Shown: piece after piece, positions 25,201-37,618 of the stretch | Numbering within the stretch: position 1 is the first letter of the stretch | How the letters are laid out: each line of letters opens with the position of its first letter | Translations under genes and position numbers: made by a program | The notes under the pieces: generated by a model | Seen by the model: the letters and a program-made list of their open reading frames with translations, nothing else | Told to the model about the DNA's origin: nothing | The model's database searches: none | From: Branchiostoma belcheri | Lineage: Eukaryota > Chordata > Leptocardii > Amphioxiformes > Branchiostomatidae | Assembly: GCF_001625305.1 (NCBI RefSeq) | Contig: NW_017803977.1 | Location: 1 to 64,000 of the forward strand | Direction of reading: 5' to 3' | DNA length: 64,000 bases

Positions 25201-28200
25201 AGCTTACAAACATTTGTTATCATTTCCTTCCTCTCTTACCATTGCAACTTTTTGAATCCGACTGCAATTGAAACCCATTCCTACAGGTACAATGGTAGCT
25301 TCCAACAGTGTTCACACAGTTGTGGTCGCAGCCTCCGTTGTTACTGGAGCATTCGTTCATATCTAAATTGGAAAAGATTCTACATATGTTATAATTATAT
25401 CTATGACTTTACCACACCACGTGTGGTGAAGACATATTGTTTGTCCTTATGTTTCTTCTTCTTCGTCTCCTGCCATTTCTTTAAATGGATTCAATTTATT
25501 TCATTTTTAGGCCAAATGACCTGAAATTTGGTATGCAGGCTGTTATGGTATTAGCTGTTGGGATTTAATTGGGTTAACTTCATGAACACCTACACAAAGC
25601 CATGCCATGACCGTATGAACTGCATTCAAGTGTTCTGGTAGGTATGTCAAGCTTTCCTGCTCCAGCATTGGAATGCGGGGCATAAACTTTTCTTTTTATC
25701 TTGAAAATCAACAGTTTGCATTATGCAATTAAAAATCCTATTATGTAGTGGATAGCTATCCAACTGTTGTATTCTTAGTTATATGTCACTTCATACTATA
25801 GTTATATCAATGTAAAGCATTTTTCCCTTGTGTTTGTTCTTCTTTTCCTACCATGCCGTAAAATTTTGGTGAAGCCATCCGCTGCATTTGCTCCAAAGCA
25901 AATTTCGACCTTTCTAGTTTAGTATAGTTCATGTATCTACCCGTGTTGTTTCTTATATTCATTGTACCAGTAACAGTTGTTGAGCCATAAAGTGTATTTG
26001 ATTTTGATTTGATTTGATTTGATACGTATCTAGCAAAAATAAGTAAGAATAGAATTTCTAAGCATCAAGGCCTTAAGATGGCTATAGACCAGCGCGTTAA
26101 AAAGGGTTTACCAATGCTTTGCAAAAATGCGGGATTTACCCGTGCTGCAGTAGTTAATCCTATTCACCGAGTATACTACATTGAATGAGAGTTAACGATG
26201 TCGTATTCAATTTGAATAAATTTTGACACGTTTATTCTTTTTCAATACTAACACAATCTAAAGCAAAGCTTGATTGGATATAAGTATTTTTGTTAGTTTG
26301 GATTTTACTTGGTTAAGACTGCTGAAAAAAGGCGTTGAGTATCATTTCCTCGCTTCTACTCACCAACGCATCTTTCTGAGCCACTTAGTTGGTACCCATT
26401 CCTACAGGTACAATGGTAGCTCCCAACAGTGTTCACACAGTTGTGGTCACAGCCTCCGTTGTTACTGGAGCATTCGTTCATATCTAAATTGGACAAGATT
26501 CAACACATGTTTCTAGGCAAAAATGTTAGAAAGAAATTTTTAACTTAAAGGTATAAAATGCTATTTCGCAGGGTAACCCCCCTTCCCCAAAGAGAAGCGC
26601 TACATCAAAAGTGATACCAATGCTTTCCAAAGAAAGCGAGATTTATCGATGCTAAAGTAGTTGACTGGCTTTACTAGATGACTTTCAACAGTACGGAACA
26701 CCAGTAATACTATTATTAGTATTATGACCAGTCCCCAAAGGTATAAATCCAAATGACATAAACTAATAGACTTCAGATGCTTATGGCAGTCGAGCAGTTT
26801 ATTTTAGTGGAGGCCTGGCTAATACATTTTCACTCCTTTGTAAACACGTAACAAGAACTGTAAAAGCATCTCTTCTACCTTCGTCAGAAACATTAGAATT
26901 GACACCAACTCAAATGCTGATGACTAAAAACAATGACTAACTAACCCAGAGAAGTACAGGATACTCATCAAGACATCTAGAAACAAGAGATGTGGTATTC
27001 TATTGTCGCACATAACGAAAATGCATTTACCAGCAAATTCAGCCTAGGTAATAACACAAAAGACTAAATAATGACATAATTATTTCACTCCATACTTCAG
27101 TATGGAGTGAAATACTGTTTTTACTGATGATTCTTCTCCTCCTCCTTCTCCTCCTCCTCCTCCTCCTCCTCCTCCTGCCACTTCTTTAAATTGATTCAAC
27201 TCCTTCATTTTTTGGGAGAAATTACCTGGAATTTCGTATAGAGGTAGAGTGGGTAAATACCCCTAGGCGTTTTTTAAATTTTTTTGATACAAGCTTTTAC
27301 AATCGTTTTATTTGCTTTTTTAACGGTCCCCATAGGAAAGTACTGTGGGGGCGTACGCGCGTGACGTAATAAGAAAGGAATTCGGCGGCATGCCCATATA
27401 TGGGCATGCAAGCATGAACCTGACGCAGACCAATCTATTCTTCTTGCTGATTGGCTGTTGGATTTGATTGGATTAACTCAATTAACACCTGTTCAAAGCC
27501 ATTCCATTTTGACAATATGAACTCAAGTGTTTTGGTAGGTACAGCACAGGCCACGAAATACGCATCAATTTTCGAGGGACGTTCTGCGGGAGAGTGCAGG
27601 ACGCTGTGCGGGACTTCCCTCGGGAGAGTGCGGGACGTCCTCCGGGAGAGTGCGATACGTTCTGCGGGAGAGTGCGGTACGTCCAGCGGGGGAGTGCGGT
27701 ACGTTCTGCGGGAGCCAGACATTTTGCTCTTCTCTGTTGGAACAACGCAAGTTGGAGGTCAATGACCTGTGCCCGGCGTGTAAACAAAAAAGTTACGCGG
27801 TACGTAATGTGTATCGTCGGCGCGCGCGCCACGGTATCAACAATTTTCCGCAATCTTTACCAACTAGTATTATCTAGGTTCTGTTATCGATCTCCGAAGA
27901 ATCACCAAAATTGTAGAGTGGACAGGCGTTCGTTTGTTGTTGTTGATAACATCGCGAGACGGTTTCCTGGCGAGGGTCGAGGGCTTGCATGCCCAACTGT
28001 TTTCGAAGATTGGACAGGGAGCGGCTGTAATATCAAAGGAGCCGGCGGCTTCTGCTAGCCGGGTTGATAGTTAAGTAATATCAAGGTGGTTCAAAAGCAA
28101 ACCTGATAAAGAAGGAAACCCCGTAGTTAATATTTGAAAGTCTTGGTGCCTTGAAGCGATCGATACCGCCATGCTGTTTACTTTATATGACATACAATGC

Positions 28201-31200
28201 AGTGAGTGATGTGTATCGCACCGAGTTAGCTCGGTTGGTAACGCGCAAGGCGGCAATCCCAGAAATTGTGAGTTCGAACCCCAGTGCATCGGATATTAAC
28301 ATTTTTAACAATTTTATCATTTTTAACAATTTTATCAGTTTTAACAATTTTATCAGTTTTAACAATTTTAACAATTCTGCATTTTAACAATTTCAACATT
28401 TTTATTTTCTTTTCGTTGTTTTGCTTTTAACATTCAAAAACTGATTGTTCTTACTCAAGAATGTCAATAACTTAGAATGTTAGTCTTTTGTATTTTTCCA
28501 ACATACAACTAAAATCACTTTGATGTTGCCACAAAAGTATGGAGCTGACAAGAGAGAAGGAGTACGGCACTGTGCCAGTGTGAAGAATCTACAGAGGTAT
28601 TACCAGTCACTAGTAGCAAGAGATAGACCACATTGAATGATGACGATGAGGACGAATCATATGAAGTACTATCACAGCTAGTACAGAAATTCTACTGCTT
28701 TACTTTACTTTACTTTCTTTCACTCTGTACATGCAATTAGCTCACTGGCATGATTTTAAAAATAAAGGTTATGATAATCATATTATATGTATAGCTTACA
28801 GGAATTGGTACCACTACAAACCCGTGACTCCACCCCCTACAGTCTCCGTACTGATCAGAATTACGTCTTAATTCCTGCTAGAACTGAGAAATTCAAAAGA
28901 TCTTTTCTGCCTACTTCCATTGTTTCCTGGAATAACTTGCCATTAACTACACGAGCATCAACATCAATTGCCATCTTCAAAAAAGAGTTGGAGACGTTTT
29001 ATCACAGCCCTCACACTCAACCTCACTTCTCCCACGGTCCGAGAAACCCAGCTATCCACCTTACCAGACTCAGACTCAACCGCAGTCAGTTAAACTTTCA
29101 CCTGTTCCAACATCAATGTGTGCCCAGTCCTGCGTGCAAATGTGGTCACTTCAACGAAACAGCTGTACACTACTTCCTACACTGCCCACTGTACACTGAC
29201 GAACGCATTGACATGTTATCATCTCTAACTAACATTCTGCCATTTGACACAAACAACGTCACCGACAACACTTTATGTTCAACCATTCTCAGGGGTAACC
29301 CCTCATTGTCGTTTGTCAACAACTGTAACATATTTGATGTGGTTTTCAACTTTATTTTGCAGACAGGACGTTTTGTTTGATTTAGTTGATTAATTTTGAT
29401 TTGTACACCAGCCTACTATGTACCCTTGTCATTTCTTATTATTATTATTACTTTGTTTTATTGTATCCTTTTATGTGTGAGGAGAGGGCTGAGATAAGTT
29501 TTATAACTTTTTGCCTCATCCTCGGAAAATAAATGTGAATAAAATAAAATAAAATATGTATAGCTTATTCAATGTATGGCTTCATAGTTTATGTGATTGT
29601 TAATAATTAAGGCCATGTTGATTTGATTGTATGGATGGCATCTGTGCGCGCATCGGTTTTCGTTAATTTAAAGCTAAGTTTACGACAATGATACAAAACA
29701 TCTGGAAACTAAGCAAACATACTCTGTAAATTTATTACTGTAATTCCCAATTTTTTTTCACTGTACCGCAACGTAACGCAAGCGGGAGGTCTATGTTCAC
29801 GGTTTCACTGTCACCTCTGTACCGTGAACTTATCACTACAGTTAGGAAATAATTCCTGGACTTTCTTTTTCCTGCAACTGTCACCACCGTGAATATATAG
29901 TTCCGCGAACATGTCCATGTTTCTCAGACCGTGAAAATTTTGCTACCGTTAGTAGTAGTTGCAATTTCGTCATTAGTAGTATTTAGATACCTGCAATATA
30001 TAACTTGAGATTGAGATAAGTGTAAAGTAAAGCTGTCGAGATTTAAAGTGCTTGTCGTTGTATCTTTGTAAAAAAATAAGGGAGATAATGGCCAAGTGCC
30101 ATTTTTGTAAATATCTGTCGAGATTCAAAAAGCTTGTCCTTGTATAATTGCAGTATGATTTATTCAGAATCTTCTATTTTTGTATGGGGAGGGAGATGGA
30201 GTGAAATATTACATTTGCTCCGAAGCAAATGTTGGCCTTTCTAGTTACAAACTATATTAGGTTGAATAGTAAATTGACCCCTATAACTTCATAAACTCCT
30301 AAACACCCCAGCTGTCCAGCCACCAGAAGCAAAGGCAGGGACTGATTAACATAATACTGGTCGATATTTAAAAAAAAAACATTCACATATTTTTCAGGTT
30401 TTCAAAGGAACAATATCCAACCATGCAGAATGATGTACAAATAATTGTAGCTAAGTCACATAATAAAAAAATAACTTAAAAAAGCTTTCAGTTCTAGAAA
30501 ACCAGCGTTGTGTTAAAGTTTCAACTTTCTAAACAGCCCTATCAAAGTATCTAATTGTAGATACCTGTATTTGTAACTTGAAAATATCTTCCCCACAGCT
30601 GAATTAGCTTTTATAGTAGGTGTGAAATATATCTTGTAACTCTGGTGTCAATTTGGCAGCCTCAGAATACTGTATAACTGATAAGTCATGTAGACCAGAG
30701 CACTGTTACAACCTTACAAATAACTGTAAGACAATGTCAGGCAGAGTTTGGCAAGCTATTATTGCCTTTCATACTGGATAAGGTGAGACTAACGTCTTCT
30801 AATTCCTTATCTGTTGTCGATACATTTTAAACTGTCTTGAAGAGTATATTCTTAGCCAGGCACATGTCATCCCCACCGTAGTCAGAGCTAGACTGGGGTT
30901 TGTTAGTTAACGTTTATGTTTAGCTGAATACATGTATATTGGGTCGTTTTATGGTACATTGTACAAGCATGGTATTTAAATCGGGTGACGTAGTGGTAGA
31001 TCATTCGACTGTGAACCGGGAGACCCCGGGTTCGATCCCGAGTTGTACCCTGGGCATGTCTGGACATGCGTCCGATGTTGTGCCCTTGGGAAAGGCACTT
31101 TACACGACTTTACTCACTCCACCCAGGTATGAATGGGTACCTAACTTCAGTTTGGGAAATTCGTTTTGAGGTCACCTTGTGGCGCAGAATGGCAGCCGCA

Positions 31201-34200
31201 CAGACCCTTGCGACAGTTCCGCAAAAATGTGGAACAAATATGTATCATGTGTATTATGTGTATTATTATGTGTGTTACTATTTGTACCATCTGATTGTAA
31301 ACCCTGCACCAATTCAGCACTATAAGGCTGTCATTGCACGGGTGGTGTAGATATGAAAAACATTGCGAAAGGATAGAAATTTCACAAAATATTGTAATTT
31401 GAGTTTAGAAAGCCATAAACTAAAATAGATTATGGTAATTATAACCTTATTTCCATATTCGATGAGATCCAACAAATGAATCCAATGGAATCCAAATGAT
31501 CCAACGAAAAAGACATTTACAAAAACTCTACACATTTCATGTTCTGTACGGTACTGTATATACTGCATTGAGTGTATGTATGTACCCAGAGCCACTTCGA
31601 GCAGCAGTGGTAAGTCACTGATGGCGTAGAGAGAACATGGCTATGGGTTTTGGGCCGTTAGCAGCCTTTGTGAAACTGCAGGTGCTGGTTTTGTTGCAGA
31701 TTTTAAAAGAGAAATCTCAAGAAGCAGTCGATGGGTCTTAATTTTCGGTATGTAGATAGAGTAATGCTTGATATAATTAAACAACCAGGTTCTAATTTGA
31801 AAAACCAATTGGGGCAATTTATAAACTTGTTGCGAATGAAAGAGCGATAAAATTGTATGTAGACATCTAAAGTGATGCTTGATATAACTAGGTGGTAATT
31901 ATGCAAGTCAGGATGTAATTTACATAATTGGTGTTTCATTCAATAATAGGACTATTCACACATGTGGTAAAAGTAACTGAGAATGTTAGGGTTTGTTGCA
32001 CCTGGAAATTTCTCGTTTAACGTCTATTGTACACGCTAGACATAGTCTGAAGGTGCTGTTCTCTTTTTGGTACTTAGTAGTTCATGATCAGTTAACCCAA
32101 GTGCTTGTTCACTGGTGCTTTGAACTTGCGTCATTGCAGATGCATACTTTTCTCTATTCTTTTGCAAATCTGACCGTGGCCTCTATATATTTTTAAAAAA
32201 CTAAGCACAGCTTTCTGTTCAAGTAATCTCCCAAATCATCCCTCATTCCTTCCAGAGTTACAATGTCCACCACCATTGCTTCTCTGTTAGTGCCATACAT
32301 TTTGTAGATGTTGTCAATTTGATTAAGCAGTTTCTGTGTCTGATATTAGTATCTGACTCGTGTATGATGAAGTGCTCTGTAAACTCTCTCATTCCACACG
32401 TGTTGCGCGTGTCCCAGACCGTGCCCGGGCAACATTATGTAACCCAACACCAGTTACCATGGTGACAGACATCAACAAATCAGGCCATTGGCCAGGTCAG
32501 AGGTTAGTGTTTGGAACAGAAGAAGAAGAAGAAATGTAGTAAAAACAATTCCTTCGGATTCGGTAAACATAACTAGCCAACTCACTATCGAAATAATGAG
32601 ACCATTGTACCAAAGACTTCCTAAACACGCTAAGGACTGAATTCAATATTGCTTGTTTTGTTCCTTCTTCACTGAAATGTTATTTAAGAAAACAGTTTTA
32701 CAGTCAATTATTAGTCACTCAATGCGTAATTCATACATAGTCGGTGTGTAAACTCATTGGTGTGACGTACGTGCTTTGCAGGCCTGGTGTTTGTTAGCGT
32801 TTTGATGCGTGCGAAATATTACTTCCGGTCGTTCGGACACAGGATAGAAAACTCCCCGTTGATCGCGGTACGCCAACAACGTTACGTGATAACGTTACGC
32901 CATCGTCAGTACAGTATGGAGTTATGGGTTTACCACCAACCCAATGCCATATGTAATTTTAAATGACTCGTTGTCAAGTCGGGCATGGGAAGGGTTCGTG
33001 GTTCTGATCAATAATTTTCACACATATTACTAGTTAGTAACGTTAGTCTATGCCGCGGCCGTCTGTTATTCCAAAGCCAGGAGATATGGCATCGACGTTA
33101 GGTAGCTTGGTTACGTGTTACAGGAAAATATAATCTTATATTTATTCTGTCCAAAATGGTTATGACTGCCGCGCTGGAGACTCACGGCTTACCTCGCTCG
33201 CAGCGGTCATTGACCTGCGCCCGCGGATCGAACACAGCCGCCTGGCGCGAACCCTATTCCGATTTCGAACGTTGATTCTAAAATTCCAAACAGGTTCTTT
33301 GGGCTTCTTTAGTTCGATTTTTGGCTTAAACACACCCATTTTTTGCCAATAAAATCATTTTCTGACATCTATGTAGGCCAAAATGACCAAGGTTCAATGT
33401 CTAACGTACCAACCTACCAGCATGCTGAATTTCGTTTTCCTCCAGGCTCTAATTACGAAAATATCGAGGTTTTTTAGGTGTTTGGAACGGAAGAAGGAGA
33501 AGAAGAAACGGAGTAAAAACAGTATGTTTAACGTTACCGTTTTCTTCGGTTAACATAAAAAAACACGAAATCACCAATTTTTTGCAGCAGACACATCCTG
33601 CATATATTACCTGAAATGCTGTTTTTGAAGTTATCTAACGACCGATTTGGCACAGCTCTAAAATACACCCCACCCTAAGATCTGCTTGGAGATTACATTA
33701 GTTCTCGCTAGTTAAGCTTGTGCTCGTAAAAAAGTGCGATAATAAAGGACACTTACAGTGAGAAGGCAGGCAGAGAATGAAAAAAAAAGCTTTCCAAAAA
33801 TCCACGCACAGGATGGCCGAGCCTTTAAAGCTACGGTCACAACCCGCCGTACGTGCTTTTTGTCCGTACGTTTTTTGGGAGGCTACGTCTGCTACGTTTT
33901 TTCTGAAAACGTAGGGAAGGAGTGGCATCGACGCACGTCACTCGCACGTCAATCGCACGGTTTCGCAAGGTGTAAGAGTGTGGTCTGCACGCCACGTCTG
34001 GCCGTGAGCGGTTGCGTGCATCGTACGTTGCGCAAGTGGTAAGTGAGTTGTACGTGCTTACAACTACGATCTCTGTGCGATTGCAACTTTACCGTAAGGA
34101 GGCCGTACTCACACGTGCTTCTTCCGTACGGTACGTACGGGGCACGCGCGTCGCTCGTATTCGCACGCACGGGTGGTGAATCCGCAGACCGCACGCAGAA

Positions 34201-37200
34201 AAAGTTTTACATGCACTTAAAGGCCTTTTCACAACCCGCCGTACGTGCTTCTGCGTGCTGTCTACATGCAAAAACGTGGGAAAACGTAGAGCATCCGTGC
34301 TTGGTGAGTACCGCCTCCGTACTGAATCCTACGGATTTGGGAGCACGCAGACACGCCGTAGAACTTTAAGTGCATGAAAAAATTTTTCTGTGTGCAGTCT
34401 GTGGATTCACCACCCGTGCGAGTACGAGCGACGCGCGTGCCCCGTACGTGCCGTACGGAAGAATCACGTGTGAGTACGGCGTAATTACGGTAAAGTTGCA
34501 ATCGCACAGAGCTCGTACGTTGTAAGCACGTACAACTCACTTACCACTTGCGCATCGAACGATGCACGCAACCGCTCACGGCCAGACGTGGCGTGCAGAC
34601 CACACTCTTACACCTTGCGCAACCAGTGCGAGTGACGTGTGTCGACGCCACTCCTTCCCCGTGTTTTCAGAAGAACGTAGCAGACGTGGCCTCCCAATAA
34701 AACGTACGGGCAAAAAGCACGCATGGTGGGTTGTGGCCGAGCCTTTAAGTGGGTAATCCCTTGTGTGACAGAAGTAACCCATCAGAGACACCGTGGCTGC
34801 TTGGCGGTAGAGCCAATACAGCCTGGGCGCGCGAGCGTTCAAAACACTGTCCGCCTGTTGGATCAGTTTTCGGCAAGAAATGTGTGATTTAAACCAAGCG
34901 TCTCTTAATTACAAGGCTTTTCTTAACGCTAGTGGTGTATCGAGGTACGTAATTACCATTACACAGCTTTAACAATGTTTAAATGCTTCGTTATTTACCG
35001 ACAGCACATATTTACTAAACTATAATGTTTGTCAATCTAATTCTCTGTGGTTGGCCATGACATGCGTTATACACTTTAAACCGGGTTATCTTAATCACAA
35101 CAATAATCTCTATTTAAACATGCATGCTAAGTACGCAAAATGTTTGTAAAACTCACAATGTTACCTTGGTTACAATTGACTCCCGTCCACCCTCTATAAC
35201 AGTAGCAGTCGTAGCTGTCAGCAAGGTTGTAGCACGAGCCGTGTTCACATGGACGTGAATAGCAGTAGTCTACCTCTGTGTGATTAACAGCGAAAAAAAA
35301 ATTAGCGTAGAGCCCTCTATCATATACATGTATACATTGGTAATGCTTCGGTCCCAATTGAAAAAAGGGGCCCTGCCGGGTAGTTCCCGGGCTGTTTTAT
35401 GGCACTTTCGGGCGTGACCCAACGTGGCCCCGCGGGACACCCTGCGGCTACCAGGCTATTTTTCGGCCCGGTGGGGACCCGAAAGGAATTTAATTCTGAC
35501 TTAAATTCTACCCGGGCCCCGCTGACAAAAAGACGCCATGACCGAGCCGAGAGAACACCGACAGGTACCCCTCCGGTTGCCGGCAGTCCACCGGGACACA
35601 TTTCTTACGTCAGAGTAGACCAGATGAACAGAATAAAGGTGTATACTTCGTAAACCCGGGTAAAAAGTGTGACGTCACAGATCAAATGATCACAACAAAA
35701 GCGTGAATTCTGCTTTACTCATAGTTCAGTTCAAGACATCTTCGAATTCAGAGAATCTGCCGGATACCTGCCGGAAACCGACCAAAAGCGTGACAAAATT
35801 TTCAACAAAATGCTGCTGAAGGAAACTTTTAATTGTGACCATGACAGCCGATGCTCGCCCGACCCCTGAGCCCGACCGGGGCCGGCCGGGGCTACATCCC
35901 CGACGGGCACCGGCGCAATTGGGACCGAAGCTTAACATCCTAGATCTACCTGGAGATCCATCCGCCGAGGCGCTACGCGCAGTGGGGACGCGTGCGGCCT
36001 GAATGAATGAACAAAGGAATAATATTCCAAATTCATTATTCTGCAATGTCCAGATCGCGAGTTAGGCCACACTGACTTAATTTTATGGATGACATCCTTT
36101 GAAGACCCCCAAACTAGTGCGCGCGGGTGAATAAAAATAATTCCGGCCAAAAATAGATATGATGCTAAGTCAATACAAATCTGGTATCGTGAATTTGCGG
36201 TAGTACATAGCGACGTATACGGCAAGCTGGCACATGCTGGCTTTTTGCGGAATTTATGTATCGGCACTGTATTGAGTTCTTGAGTCGTTGAGCTTCGGTA
36301 GCCTGGATGCCCGGCTCCGTATTGTCGCTAAGTACCATGGACTACCCAGGCCTAGAGCCAGACCAGAGCCTCGATGGACGTGATCTAATTTTTTTTTTTA
36401 GAAAAGGCGAAAATCAATGCGCGCGCGGATGTCATCCATAAAATTAAGTCGGTGTGGCCTTATTAAAACCGGATGTTGCGCTGCAGTACCAAGGACAGTC
36501 AAAAACTTATTATTTCCAGTTTTCGCCTCAGGCTACCAACACAGCAAGTATAAATCCAATCCACTTAGGCGTTCTTGAGTTATCGTGTTGATTAACAGAC
36601 GTACGTAACTGAAAATATAACCTCCATGACATGTCATTGACATTAAGGTAATAAGTCCAACAAGAGAAATTAATGATTTCATACCTCCGTTTTTTTAATA
36701 TTTTTATTTTATATGACGTATTGTTATGTCTAGTGGACCTGTTGAAAAAAGAAAGAAGTTTCCCGTGGATAACGGCTTATATGCCGAAAAAGCTTACTAA
36801 TTCAAATTTATGCGAATGCATTGAAATCACATATAGAATGCAGCTATTTGGGTCATCATGATCATGCGACAGAACAGATGTCCGCAGACTAATACAAAAA
36901 CCCTTCGCGATCAACGTTACCATGCCTAAAAATACTACATCCATTTTGTTGCTGTTGTTAAATTCAAAATCTATTTACTTATCTTTAATGGTCACTGAGA
37001 ATTAGGGAGTGATACAGTGCGTGACAATCACGCAATACCGGCAACTTACTACCCACTAGTTGGAACCTTGGTCAAATTTAAACCCCGACGCGGAACCTTA
37101 CATACTTAAAATATATGAACCTACTATTTTAAAACACTACAATTACAGAACCCCCTCCTTAATTATGCAAATTAAGGGTATAATTGCATAATTTGCTTTT

Positions 37201-37559
37201 AATTATGCGCATCTCTCACCTACATACCAAAATTGACGAATACACGTTGTTCCGTTCTGAACTAATCCGCATTTAATAATTCAGCACGGAATCCAAAGCA
37301 GTTCCAGAACAGACCCCTAGGGGTACAAAATCTATACCGCACCACTTATTCCTGCCCCAAAAAAGGCAAGACTATATCATATTTAGGATAAAAGATACAA
37401 AAACAGGAATTTCTGCGGCAGTACCGAGGTCAGCCACCATATTTGATCTTGACCTTTGTCTTCCTAAGACCTACCACCATACCATATATCATCACAATCC
37501 ATAAAGGCGTTCTAAAGTCATGATGATTACATATGTGCGGAAACACACAGAGACAGACA

Positions 37560-37618
<59 letters not shown>

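Larger units (their letters stand above)
27083..30244 (+). mobile_element. Repeat family X, copy 2, with both ends
   Basis: 5' hairpin at 27083-27111, pyrimidine run, body with CGGGAGAGTGCGGGACGT-type internal repeats (27580-27720), tRNA-like head, LINE insertion (28799-29553), and a 3' end with hairpin CATTTGCT-CCGA-AGCAAATG at 30212-30231, nine bases, then CTAG and T. A 3' hairpin followed by CTRR|T is the Helitron terminus; no helicase gene is present, so non-autonomous. In the intron between exons 4 and 5. Confidence 0.65.

Noticed and set aside
27435-28058. Several Arg/Ser/Pro-rich frames on both strands at 27.4-28.06 kb
   Set aside because: They come from internal GGGAGAGTGCGGxACGT repeats of family X; frames on both strands are equally long.
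28207-28285. Possible tRNA gene
   Set aside because: Boxes A and B are present but no acceptor or anticodon stem pairs well, and the element is repeated at 21.05 kb, so it is a SINE-type promoter.
33758-34842. Multiple frames of 60-108 codons at 33.7-34.8 kb
   Set aside because: They mirror each other on the two strands because the region is a foldback palindrome; no family match.
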